Below are positions 1 through 8,188 of a stretch of DNA of 31,558 bases, piece after piece (within the stretch, counting starts at the first letter, position 1; each line of letters starts with the position of its first letter). The position numbers and the translations under genes are program-made. Location of the stretch: contig QBLP01000015.1 of NCBI GenBank assembly GCA_003070825.1, forward strand, positions 1 through 31,558, written 5' to 3'. Source of the stretch: Halanaerobium sp. (GTDB lineage: Bacteria > Bacillota > Halanaerobiia > Halanaerobiales > Halanaerobiaceae). A model generated the notes under the pieces. It was not told where the DNA came from. It worked only from the letters and a program-made list of their open reading frames with translations, and did not search any database.

Positions 1-19
1 AGATGTGTATAAGAGACAG
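1..19 (+). other. Nextera transposase mosaic-end adapter (sequencing artefact)
   Basis: The first 19 bases read AGATGTGTATAAGAGACAG, the Nextera Tn5 mosaic-end adapter. They are not genomic and should be trimmed. The matching adapter in the other orientation ends the contig. Confidence 0.97.
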
Positions 20-489
20 CCCTTACCCTTCTCTTCTTTTGCTAAATAGCTTTTTATCTGCTCATAATAATTATCGATCTTATATTTCTCTGCTCTTTGA
101 GCGGGAATCAAATTGAAATGGCCAGATTTACGATTTTCAAAGCATTTTAAAATATTAAAATCATCTCTATTATATTTTGAAAAATACCAGGGGGCAAAAT
201 GAGCTGTTATTCTCTCATATTCTCTTTGGGAGTTAAATACAGGTTTGTACATTTCCTTATTATTTATTAATAATATATCTCCAGGCTTAACCTGATAAAC
301 ATGTCCCTCAATATGATAGCTAACATCACCTTCAATAAAATAATAAATCTCATATAAATCATGAATCTGCAGCTCGTAATATTCTGCCCTTTCACCCGGT
401 ATAGTCCGAGCATAATTAATATTAAAATCCTGACTTGATATGTCCCGATTAGTAATTTCAGCTGAAAAACTTCTAATAATATTTTTCAA
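20..489 (-). CDS. AraC-family transcriptional regulator, N-terminal cupin part (truncated by contig end)
   Basis: An open frame of 156 codons runs off the left contig edge. The proposed start is TTG at 489-487, preceded by a TGAGG ribosome binding site five bases upstream. The visible protein resembles the N-terminal cupin sensor domain of AraC-type regulators: an early IHDLYEIYYFIEGDVSYHIEG stretch about residues 42-62, then VKPGDILLINNKEMYKP, typical of the sugar-sensing beta barrel. The C-terminal helix-turn-helix pair would lie outside the contig, so the AraC assignment rests on the sensor half only. It is divergent from the oxidoreductase fragment, with only 11 bases between the two putative starts. 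That is too tight for a normal divergent promoter region and suggests a junction here. Confidence 0.7.
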
Positions 490-500
490 TTGAACCTCAC

Positions 501-1490
501 ATGGGAGCTGTCTACCATGAACAATCTGAAAGTGGAGAAGTTGATGCAGTTGTAACTACAGTTCCCCACTATCTGCATCCAGAGATGGGAATTGAGGCTT
601 TAAAGCGAGATATTCATGCTCTATTAGAAAAGCCGGCTGGTGTTTACAGCAAACAGGTTAAAGAATTAAATGAATTTGCTGCTTCAAAACCTGATTTAAC
701 TTTTGCAATCATGTTTAATCAGCGCACAAATTCGCTTTATCAGAAAGTTAAAGAAATTGTAGACAATGGAGAAATTGGTGACCTTCGTCGAGCCAACTGG
801 ATTATCACAAGCTGGTGGAGACCACAGAGCTATTATGATCAGAGTGCCTGGAGAGCAACCTGGGGTGAAGAAGGTGGCGGTGTTTTAGTTAATCAGGCAC
901 CTCATCAGATTGATTTAATGCAGTGGATCTGCGGAATGCCTAAAAAAGTATATTCTAATGTTAAATATGGTTATCAAAGAGATATTGCAGTTGAAGATGA
1001 AGTAACCGCTTTATTTGACTATGGTGATGGAGCAACAGGCAGTTTTATAACCTGTACCCATGATCCAATTGGTACTGATCGCTTTGAGCTCTTTGGTGAT
1101 AAAGGAAAAATTATAGTTGATAACAGCAAAAAAGTTACTATCAAACGCCTTGTTAAATCAGAACAGGAAATGAGCGATAATATGACAATGATGGAAGTCT
1201 ATAATCTGGTTCAGGGTGGAGATACCGACGAAATGTATACAGAGGAAGCAATTGAATTCGAAAGCAACTGGCAGGAACAGCATCCTAATGTTATGCGCAA
1301 CTTTGCTGCAAATATTCTGGTTGGAGAAGAATTGTTGGCCCCAGGTGCTGAAGGAATTAACGGGGTTACTGTGGCAAACTCTATTCACCTCTCCAGCTGG
1401 CTTGAAAAAGAAGTAGAACTTCCAATTGACGAAGATTTATTCTTAGAAGAATTAAATAAAAAAATCGAAGCAGAAAAAGCAGCTAATTAA
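501..1490 (+). pseudogene. Gfo/Idh/MocA-family oxidoreductase lacking its N-terminal Rossmann nucleotide-binding start
   Basis: The 329-residue frame has the hallmarks of Gfo/Idh/MocA NAD(P)-dependent sugar or inositol dehydrogenases: VDAVVTTVPHYLHP, then ALLEKPAGVYSKQV (the family EKP motif) near residues 41-54, and GGGVLVNQAPHQIDLMQW around 124-141 with the catalytic-type H. The first 60-70 residues of the family, including the GxGxxG dinucleotide-binding turn, are missing. No Shine-Dalgarno sequence precedes the ATG at 501. The C-terminus looks complete. It is the only plus-strand gene left of the origin and is squeezed between two minus-strand fragments. It is therefore read as a truncated gene, either a natural remnant or the product of a chimeric join near 490-540. 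Substrate cannot be told. Confidence 0.8.
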
Positions 1491-2244
1491 TCGAGTGATT
1501 TTTAATAAAATTATTGAGGTAGTTTCTGACAGCACCAATATGTAAATGCATAACCCAATCTTTTTCTTTATTTAAATCGACAAAATATTCCATTAAGAAA
1601 GCCTGGAAATCTAATACTTCCGTTTGATTAAGCTCTTCTTCTCTGGCTTTATTATATATTTCTTCTGCTCTCTTTTTAGCAACTTTAAATGCAGGATCCG
1701 GACGCCAGGTGGGAAGAATTTTAATCTGATCCAGTTCTTCAGCAGCCCTTTTGTGATATTCTAGTTCAGAACGGGGATCATCACTGGTACACATGATTTC
1801 AACCTTCATTTCTTTCAGCAGCTGCTGAGGTTTAATTTTTTCCTGCTTAAGTATTTATTTACTTTGATCCCAGATTTCTGCAGCAGTTTCTTTAGAAATT
1901 AACTTTTCTATCCCAAATCTTCTTTTCAAATCTAAATGAATCCAATCATAAGTTGGATTCCCTATGAATTCCGGAAAGACTTCTGCTAAAGCAAACCACT
2001 TTTCTTTGTTACTTGCTTTTCCAGTTATCTTTTCTTCCTCAACTCCACACCGCCTCATTAGTTCCCAGACATAATGATCCGTTTCTGCTTCAACTTCCCA
2101 GATATCATTCCATCCCTGATTATCAATTATCTCTTTAATATCTCCGTGGTTATGAGCATCAATAATCGGTAATTCTTCTACTTCTTTATATAACTTTTTT
2201 GCTGTTTCAGTTCTTAATAAATAATTTTCATCCTGAAAGGCCAT
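1483..2244 (-). pseudogene. uxaC: Uronate isomerase (uxaC), broken: in-frame stop and missing C-terminal half
   Basis: UxaC converts D-glucuronate to D-fructuronate, the first step of the pathway served by the neighbouring uxuB and uxuA. The frame starts at ATG 2244 behind an AGAGGA ribosome binding site. It shows PIIDAHNHGD, the metal-binding HxH, near residues 26-35 and family text to IWDQSK. A TAA at 1857-1855 (codon 130) then interrupts it. The same frame continues as uronate isomerase (VEIMCTSDDPRSELEYHK, ILPTWRPDPAF, VMHLHIGAVRN) up to about base 1522, codon 241. There the similarity ends and a stop follows at 1483-1485. UxaC is normally about 460-470 residues, so roughly 225 C-terminal residues are absent. 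Either defect alone should inactivate it. Confidence 0.85.
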
Positions 2245-2264
2245 TATTATTCCTCTTAAATTTT

Positions 2265-2280
2265 TTGAAAGTGTTTTCGT
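2265..2280. promoter_or_regulatory. LacI-type operator upstream of uxaC
   Basis: TTGAAAGTGTTTTCGT is an imperfect palindrome of the LacI/GalR class. It resembles the operator before uxuA (TTGAAAGCGTTTTCAA). It lies just after the candidate -10 box of uxaC, a position where a repressor would block transcription start. The likely ligand is the LacI-family protein encoded next door. Confidence 0.6.
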
Positions 2281-2282
2281 TT

Positions 2283-2310
2283 ATAATATCTAATTTTTTT
2301 CATTATCCAA
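2283..2310 (-). promoter_or_regulatory. Candidate promoter for uxaC
   Basis: On the minus strand TTGGAT (2310-2305) is followed after 16 bases by TATTAT (2288-2283). It lies about 40 bases upstream of the uxaC ATG and directly abuts the operator. The -35 match is moderate. Confidence 0.4.
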
Positions 2311-2320
2311 ATTAACAATT

Positions 2321-3337
2321 TTATAATTTCATGGTACTCTCTCTTTTTATCAATTCTACAGTAAGGGTTATATCCTTTTCTGCTATTTCTTCATTTTCCT
2401 CTTTATTTAATCTCTCCAGTAATATCCGGGCAGAAATTTTTCCAATCTCATCAATTGGTCTGCTGATAGTTGTCAGGGCTGGACTTGAGTACTCAGCAAA
2501 ATTAACATTATCAAAACCAACAACTCCAGCCTCTTTGGGAACATTTATCCCTCTTTTTTTCAGTTCTTTTAAAACCCCAAAAGCCGCTGCATCATTTGCC
2601 GCAAAAATTCCGACCCTTTTATCTTTAAGATTTTTCGAATCTAAAAATTTAGCAATATTTTGAGCAGCTTCTGATTCTACAAAAGATGAAGAAATAACTT
2701 CATAGTCAGCTTGATCAATATTATTTTCCTGCATTGAATCTTTAAAACCTCGCGCCCGATCTGCAGCAGTGACTGTAAATTCAGCTCCCTGCAGGTGAAT
2801 GAAATAATTATAGTTGCATTCTATGAGATGTTCTGCAGCTTGATAGCCGCCCTTATAGTCATCGATTCTAATTTTATCTATTTTATCTGATTCAAGCTCA
2901 CGATCCAAAACCACCAGTGGAATATCTTTTTTTATTAGCTGATTTAAATAAGAAGAGTTTAAGGATGTTGAGGCGAGAATAAAGCCGTCAACCTGCCGCT
3001 GCATTAAGTGCCGCATATATTCTTTTTCTCTTTTGGAATCCCATTCAGTGTTTCCAATTATAGCATAATAACCAGCTGCTCTAAGCTCTTTTTCTATACT
3101 TTTAACTAGATAAGAATAATAGAGGTTGGCAATATCAGCAATTAGAACTCCAATTGATTTGCTTTTTTTAGTAACCAGCCCCTGGGCCAGTCCATTTGGA
3201 ATATAATCCAGTTCATCAACAGCCTTTAAAACTGCCTTTTCCTTTTCACGTGAAACATTCGCATTTTGATTAATAACTCTGGAAACAGTAGAAATTGACA
3301 CATTTGCTTTTTCTGCTACATCATTTATTGAAACCAC
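2321..3337 (-). CDS. LacI-family transcriptional regulator of the hexuronate cluster
   Basis: This 338-residue protein has LacI/GalR architecture. An N-terminal helix-turn-helix (INDVAEKANVSISTVSRVIN, residues 4-23) is followed by the hinge region (ALKAVDELDYIPNGLAQGL-like) and a periplasmic-binding-protein-like sensor from about residue 60 (KSKSIGVLIADIANLYYS, DGFILAST, IFAANDAAAFGVL, VVGFDNVNFAEYSSPALTTI). The start is GTG at 3337-3335, supported by GAGGTG seven bases upstream. It sits between the permease gene and uxaC. Two LacI-type operators in the cluster, before uxaC and before uxuA, make it the probable local repressor, released by a uronate pathway intermediate. The inducer is not evident from sequence. 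Confidence 0.9.
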   Translation of the reverse strand: MVSINDVAEKANVSISTVSRVINQNANVSREKEKAVLKAVDELDYIPNGLAQGLVTKKSKSIGVLIADIANLYYSYLVKSIEKELRAAGYYAIIGNTEWDSKREKEYMRHLMQRQVDGFILASTSLNSSYLNQLIKKDIPLVVLDRELESDKIDKIRIDDYKGGYQAAEHLIECNYNYFIHLQGAEFTVTAADRARGFKDSMQENNIDQADYEVISSSFVESEAAQNIAKFLDSKNLKDKRVGIFAANDAAAFGVLKELKKRGINVPKEAGVVGFDNVNFAEYSSPALTTISRPIDEIGKISARILLERLNKEENEEIAEKDITLTVELIKRESTMKL

Positions 3338-3477
3338 TTTCTTTCACCTCGGTTTAATTATCTTAGTTTATTATTTTTATACAGACTCTTTATTCTACTT
3401 CTTAAAGTTAATGCCATTAAAATTAGTTTGCTGATTAAATATAACTCAAAATACAGACCCGGTAAGTGCTTATTCTG

Positions 3478-4404
3478 TTAAACTATCAACCAAATAAACA
3501 CCGGCAGAGTAACTGCCATAAAAACGATAGTTGCAAAGATTGCTGCAGAAGCAAATCCACTCTGATGCCCGTACTTCTCCATAATAACCGAAGAGCTTGC
3601 AAAAACAGGCATTGCAGCCAGAATTGTCATTACACTTCTCAATAAAGATTGAATCGGAAAAAGTCCCAGACCATAGTAAACTAAGGCAGGAAATAATAAA
3701 AGCCTCAAAAAAGATAATAAATAGACCTTTTTGTTGCCCATGACCTCAGCAAAGGTGCTTTTGGCAAGCTGTAAGCCAATAAAAATCATCGCCAGCGGCA
3801 CAGTAATTGCTCCAATACTGTCAGTGATATTAATTACTGCTTCCGGCATAGTTGCTCCACTGAAGACAACAACTAAGCCAAGTAAAAGGCCGACAATTGG
3901 AGGTGAAAAGATATTAGCCAGAAAATGACTCTCTGCATTCTGACCGCTGTCTTTTAATAGCCAGATCCCAACAGTCCATAAGATTAGCTGCATGCCAAAA
4001 TCATATAAAATTGCTAAAATCAGGCCCTGGGCTCCAAAAAGCGCCAGACAGATTGGTGCTCCTACAAAAATATTATTGCTGAAGACTGTAACAAAAGCAA
4101 ACTCTTCCTGTTCTCTTCTCGAATATCCGAGACTGCGGGTAATAATTATAATTATGAAAATCGAAATTACAGTAATAATCAGTGCTGAAACCGGCACAAT
4201 CAAATACTGCCTCAACCTGCTGAGATCAAAATCTCTCACTATATTGGTAAAAATCAGTGCCGGAAAGGCAATATCTATTGTCAGTTCAGCAATTCCGTTT
4301 TCTGCCGCCTGTTTAATTTTACCTGAGCGATTTAAGTAAAAGCCAAGCGCTATTAAAACTCCCATCAACAATAGTTGTTCTAAAACTGGATAAAAATCAG
4401 TCAT
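3478..4404 (-). CDS. AEC-family (auxin efflux carrier-like) permease
   Basis: This 308-residue, very hydrophobic protein has about ten membrane segments. Its layout is two five-helix halves joined by a short polar stretch (KDSGQNAESH, about residues 150-160). Segments such as VTVFSNNIFVGAPICLALFG, with NN and a helix-breaking proline, and PLAMIFIGLQLAKS match the AEC (PF03547) fold seen in malate and other organic acid permeases. The start ATG at 4404 follows AGGAGTTTGATTA. It lies between the ABC-like gene and the lacI gene on the same strand, so a role in uptake or export of a uronate-related organic acid is plausible but only inferred from context. Confidence 0.85.
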   Translation of the reverse strand: MTDFYPVLEQLLLMGVLIALGFYLNRSGKIKQAAENGIAELTIDIAFPALIFTNIVRDFDLSRLRQYLIVPVSALIITVISIFIIIIITRSLGYSRREQEEFAFVTVFSNNIFVGAPICLALFGAQGLILAILYDFGMQLILWTVGIWLLKDSGQNAESHFLANIFSPPIVGLLLGLVVVFSGATMPEAVINITDSIGAITVPLAMIFIGLQLAKSTFAEVMGNKKVYLLSFLRLLLFPALVYYGLGLFPIQSLLRSVMTILAAMPVFASSSVIMEKYGHQSGFASAAIFATIVFMAVTLPVFIWLIV

Positions 4405-4444
4405 TAATCAAACTCCTCTATTTTTATTAGCTAATTTTATCTTT

Positions 4445-5254
4445 TTATCTCCCCATTAAGAGCAGGGCCAGCTCATTATATTCTATATCTGAAACTTCTA
4501 CTGTGCCAGCATTTTTGCCTTCTTTTAATACAGTTACCTGATCTGAGCTGCTAAACACTTCTTCAATTTCTTTGGTAAAATAGATAATAGTAATCTCATT
4601 TTTCTTCAAAATATGCATGAATTTAAAAAATATTTCTTTTTCTTTTTTAGAAAGCTCCACAACTGCCTGATCAATAATAACGAGCTCTGTTCCAAAGGAT
4701 AGAGCCTTCAGCAGCTCCACCAGCTGTTTTTTTAGCGGACTTAATTCCTGCATTTTCTGTTCTGGATAAATTTCTACTTCCAGCAGCTCCAATAGTCTTA
4801 AAGTCTCTTCAAACATTTTTTCATTATCAATTGATTTGAAAAACAAAAATTTCTTTATGGGTTCTCTACCAAAAAATATATTTTCAGCTACTGTCATCTC
4901 AGGGAAAACTGTTGACCTGTTTCCCGACTCGCCTTTTTTGTTAAATTTAAAAATTCCAAGGGGATCTTTTTCCGGATTAACAGCAGAATACTGATTGATA
5001 AAATAAAAAGTTTCTCTCCCCAGTTTCTGCAGCTCCTGCTGGCTGAGATTCTTATTTTTAAGTCTTAATTGACCATCCTCACAGTCACTTTCGCCTTTTA
5101 AAAACTCAAGCAGCTTATTTTTGCTTTCTTTATTTTGAAAAAGCACTGAATGAATACTTTTTATTTTAACTTCTATTTCAAAGTCGTCCAAATAGTCATT
5201 ACCATCTTTACTGCAGTTTAAATTTTCAACCTTTAAAATACTGTCCGCTGTCAC
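4445..5254 (-). CDS. Degenerate sugar-ABC ATPase-like protein (RbsA/MglA first-domain homologue lacking catalytic motifs)
   Basis: The 269-residue protein aligns along its whole length with the first ATPase domain of ribose/galactose-type importers, from ILKVENLNCSK to the terminal LLLMGR that matches the MVGR end of that domain. Key motifs have decayed. The P-loop is FQNKESKNK (39-47): its glycines are gone, but K45 remains and the following Ser/Thr pair is NK. The signature is LSPLKKQLVELLKAL (171-185). Walker B reads LVIIDQAVVEL with Q196 where the catalytic Glu belongs. The H-loop His is replaced in YFTKEIEEVF (225-234). The Q-loop Gln (INQY, Q88) persists. The frame is unbroken, so this looks like a maintained pseudo-ATPase rather than a pseudogene. 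No second ATPase domain, permease or binding protein of an ABC importer is adjacent. Function unknown; a sensory or scaffold role is speculation. Confidence 0.75.
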   Translation of the reverse strand: MTADSILKVENLNCSKDGNDYLDDFEIEVKIKSIHSVLFQNKESKNKLLEFLKGESDCEDGQLRLKNKNLSQQELQKLGRETFYFINQYSAVNPEKDPLGIFKFNKKGESGNRSTVFPEMTVAENIFFGREPIKKFLFFKSIDNEKMFEETLRLLELLEVEIYPEQKMQELSPLKKQLVELLKALSFGTELVIIDQAVVELSKKEKEIFFKFMHILKKNEITIIYFTKEIEEVFSSSDQVTVLKEGKNAGTVEVSDIEYNELALLLMGR

Positions 5255-5345
5255 TTTAAATCACCTTCTATAAATTTTATTTTCCCAAGTTAAAACTAAT
5301 ATAACATAATGTTTCTGATAAATGAAGCAGATCAGCATAATTTAT

Positions 5346-5384
5346 AAGCAAAAAGGAGCCCGATTAAAGCTAACCAGGCTCCTT
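5346..5384 (-). terminator. Rho-independent terminator after uxuB
   Basis: Arms AAGGAGCC (5353-5360) and GGCTCCTT (5377-5384) form an eight-base-pair stem with a 16-base loop. Read on the minus strand it is followed by a T-rich run. It lies 24 bases beyond the uxuB stop and would separate uxuAB from the ABC-like gene. Confidence 0.85.
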
Positions 5385-5408
5385 AATAAATATTAGTCTC
5401 TTTTTTAA

Positions 5409-7028
5409 TTACAGAAGATATTTATTTAAAGTTTTTCTCACTGCACCCTCTTCTGCGATCATTTCTTTAAAGTAGCCTTCGATTTTTTCTCCCAGACCAA
5501 CTTTGTAAAGGTCAACTGCCATCAGTTTTTCGTTGCTTAAGATGTTATGCAGTTTATCTCCGACAGAATCTGGATTACCAATCTCAATGCCTTCTAACTG
5601 AGGTGTCAGTTCATCCAACATTGGGTCTGAACTTAAAGGCATCTCATTACCCTGATCATCTACTGCCAGCAGATATCTTAACCAACCTGCAATAGCGAGA
5701 GGTACTACAACCAAATCAGCTGGATCTAAGTCTTCAGCATCACGGTATGATTTAATTGTTTCTCCAAAGCGGATTGCAACTTTCTGGGATGTATCTTTAG
5801 CTATTCTCTGAGGTGTATCGGGAATATAAGAGTTAACCAGTCTTTCTTTAACTACCTCATCAATAAAATCTTTAGGGTCAAGCACACCCGGATCTACAAC
5901 CACCGGTAGGCCTTCCTTGTAGCCAATCTGCTCTACTAAAGCTCTGATTTCCTGATCTTCCATTTCTTCTGCAATTGAGGTGTGACCTAAAAGACAGCCA
6001 TAAACCGCCATTGCTGTGTGGAGTGGATTGAGGCAGGTGGTTACCTTCATGGTTTCAACCTGATTAACTGTATCCCGATCAGTGTAAATTGCACCAGCTT
6101 TATCAAGTGGAATTTTACCATTGGGGAAACTGTCTTCAATAACTAAGTATTCAGGTGCTTCTGCATTAACAAAAGCAGCAATTTCTGTATTCTTATTTGT
6201 TTTAACAATCTCAGTATTCTCAAAACCAATTTCTTTAAGTTTTTCCTGAACTTCTGGGGCCGGTCCTGGAGTAATTTTGTCGATCATTGACCAGGGAAAA
6301 CCGACCTTGGATTCATCATTTAAATAACCCAGGAACTCTTTTTCTACCAGTTCATTTTCTACCCACTTTTCAGCTACAGTTAAAACTGCATCTTTTAACT
6401 TCTGACCATTGTGGGAACAGTTATCCATACTGGCAAAGGCAAAGGGGTAAGCACCTGCTTTGTAGCGCTCATAGGCTAAAGCTGTTACTTTTGCCATCAG
6501 ATGATTTAGCTCTCCCTCAGGTCCAGTTTTGAAATCTTCTAAAACAAAGGGGAAAAATTTACCCTCCATATTATCCAGAGCATAACCTTTTTCAGTCACT
6601 GTAAAGCTCGCCATCTTTAAGCTTGGTTTTTTAAAGATTTCTTTGAGTACTTCCCAGTCTTCTTCAAACTGTGAATCAGCCTTTAAACCCTCTGTAATGC
6701 TCGCCAGCAGAGTCTTATCTAAATTACCGTCGGCTGACATTTTAACAACCAGACTTAAATTATCTGCCGGCTGATAAACTTTATCGATAATCTCATAGTC
6801 AAAACCTTCGGCAGCTATAATACCTGTGTCGGCTTCTCCCTGATTTAAAAGTTCCTGCTGTAAGCGGGCAATAAAAGCTCTAAAAATGTTTCCAGCTCCA
6901 AAATGCACCCATTCTGGATTTTCTTTTGTGTTATCTATTAAATTCTGATAGTCAAACTGCGGTGGATTAATTCCCGCTTCTTCCCACTGAGCTTGATCTT
7001 TTAATTCTTCTTTTTTTAGTTTTAACAT
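5409..7028 (-). CDS. uxuB: D-fructuronate (mannonate) reductase, mannitol dehydrogenase family
   Basis: UxuB reduces D-fructuronate to D-mannonate with NADH in the cytoplasm. The 539-residue protein is of the long-chain polyol dehydrogenase family. WVHFGAGNIFRAFIARLQ (40-57) is the N-terminal dinucleotide-binding segment, FASMDNCSHNGQKLK (198-212) is family-typical, and MKVTTCLNPLH (327-337) provides the conserved Lys, Asn and His (K328, N334, H337). ATG 7028 is preceded by GAAAGGAGAGCGAG. It starts 17 bases after the uxuA stop, so the two genes are co-transcribed. A terminator follows. Other uronate or polyol reductases share the fold, but adjacency to uxuA and uxaC makes fructuronate the likely substrate. 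Confidence 0.9.
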   Translation of the reverse strand: MLKLKKEELKDQAQWEEAGINPPQFDYQNLIDNTKENPEWVHFGAGNIFRAFIARLQQELLNQGEADTGIIAAEGFDYEIIDKVYQPADNLSLVVKMSADGNLDKTLLASITEGLKADSQFEEDWEVLKEIFKKPSLKMASFTVTEKGYALDNMEGKFFPFVLEDFKTGPEGELNHLMAKVTALAYERYKAGAYPFAFASMDNCSHNGQKLKDAVLTVAEKWVENELVEKEFLGYLNDESKVGFPWSMIDKITPGPAPEVQEKLKEIGFENTEIVKTNKNTEIAAFVNAEAPEYLVIEDSFPNGKIPLDKAGAIYTDRDTVNQVETMKVTTCLNPLHTAMAVYGCLLGHTSIAEEMEDQEIRALVEQIGYKEGLPVVVDPGVLDPKDFIDEVVKERLVNSYIPDTPQRIAKDTSQKVAIRFGETIKSYRDAEDLDPADLVVVPLAIAGWLRYLLAVDDQGNEMPLSSDPMLDELTPQLEGIEIGNPDSVGDKLHNILSNEKLMAVDLYKVGLGEKIEGYFKEMIAEEGAVRKTLNKYLL

Positions 7029-7045
7029 CTCGCTCTCCTTTCTTT

Positions 7046-8086
7046 TTACTTACTGCATTTATTAATTGCTTCCCAGAGTCCATTAAGATAAGTTGCTCCT
7101 AAAGCGCGATCATAAAGTCCATAACCTGGTTTTCCAGTTTCTCCCCAGATCATACGGCCGTGATCAGGACGCAGCGGCCCTTCAAAACCTACATCATGAT
7201 AGGCCTTCATGATCTCATACATATCCAGTGAACCCTTTTCACTTAAGTGAGCAGCCTCTTCAAAACTGTCCTCACCGGTAATTTTAATATTTCTAACATG
7301 AGCAAAGTGAATTCGATCTCCAAACTCTCTAATAATTGCCGGCACATCATTGTCAGGATTAACTCCCAGTGAACCGGAACAAAGAGCAAGTCCATTGGCA
7401 GGAGAATCAACTAATTTTAAAAACTTATGCAGGTTCTCTTTACCGACAATAACTCTAGGCAGTCCAAAAATTGACCATGGTGGATCATCCGGGTGAATTG
7501 CCATTTTGATATTTTCCTCTTCAGCTACCGGAATAATTTCTTTTAAGAAATATTCTAAGTTATCCCAGAGCTTATCCTCATCAATTTCTCTGTAAGCTGT
7601 CATTAAATCATTTAATTCTTCTTTGTCATAACTAGTATCCCAGCCCGGCAGATCAAGTTCTCCTCCAACTGGATCCATTTTATCTACTTCTTCTTTTTTG
7701 TAGATTAAAGCTTCTGAGCCGTCTTCAAGCTCATAATCAAGCTCTGAGCGGGTCCAGTCAAAAACAGGCATAAAATTATAGGTTACAACCTCAATTCCTG
7801 CTTTAGCTAAGTTTCTTAAAGTCTCTTTGTAGTTTTCAATATAGCGGTCCCGGGGTTCAACACCCATTTTAATTGCTTCCGGTACCGGCACACTTTCGAT
7901 TGCTGAAATTTCAAGTCCAGCAGCCTCTACCTTATCCTTCAACTCTTTAATTTTCTCATAAGGCCAGGCTTCTCCTGCTGGGATATCATAAATAGCTGTA
8001 ACAATTCCTACCATACCAGGAATCTGTCTGATTTTTTCTAAAGTTACAGGGTCATCATCACCATACCAGCGAAAAGATAGTTTCAT
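7046..8086 (-). CDS. uxuA: Mannonate dehydratase
   Basis: UxuA dehydrates D-mannonate to 2-keto-3-deoxygluconate using a divalent metal. The 346-residue length and MKLSFRWYGDDDPVTLEKIRQIPG start are typical. Metal and active-site signatures are visible: KMAIHPDDPPWSIFGLPRV (about 205-223), LALCSGSLGVNPDND (about 243-257), IHFAHVRN (about 269-276) and RPDHGRMIWG (about 308-317). ATG 8086 has a strong AAGGAG site. It is the first gene of a uxuA-uxuB unit with a LacI-type operator about 35 bases upstream. The kinase and aldolase that would process ketodeoxygluconate are not in the window. Confidence 0.95.
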   Translation of the reverse strand: MKLSFRWYGDDDPVTLEKIRQIPGMVGIVTAIYDIPAGEAWPYEKIKELKDKVEAAGLEISAIESVPVPEAIKMGVEPRDRYIENYKETLRNLAKAGIEVVTYNFMPVFDWTRSELDYELEDGSEALIYKKEEVDKMDPVGGELDLPGWDTSYDKEELNDLMTAYREIDEDKLWDNLEYFLKEIIPVAEEENIKMAIHPDDPPWSIFGLPRVIVGKENLHKFLKLVDSPANGLALCSGSLGVNPDNDVPAIIREFGDRIHFAHVRNIKITGEDSFEEAAHLSEKGSLDMYEIMKAYHDVGFEGPLRPDHGRMIWGETGKPGYGLYDRALGATYLNGLWEAINKCSK

Positions 8087-8119
8087 AAGATCACTCCTTT
8101 TATTAGATAATTTTGTAAT

Positions 8120-8135
8120 TTGAAAGCGTTTTCAA
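8120..8135. promoter_or_regulatory. LacI-type operator upstream of uxuA
   Basis: TTGAAAGCGTTTTCAA is a near-perfect palindrome with a central CG, the classic LacI/GalR operator form. It lies 34 bases upstream of the uxuA start in the rplI-uxuA gap. A close variant lies before uxaC. CcpA-type cre sites share this consensus, so catabolite control is an alternative reading. Confidence 0.75.
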
Positions 8136-8188
8136 GAACAATAAAAAAATCTTTTTCTTTCTGTTATTTAAATAATTCAAGGTTGAAT

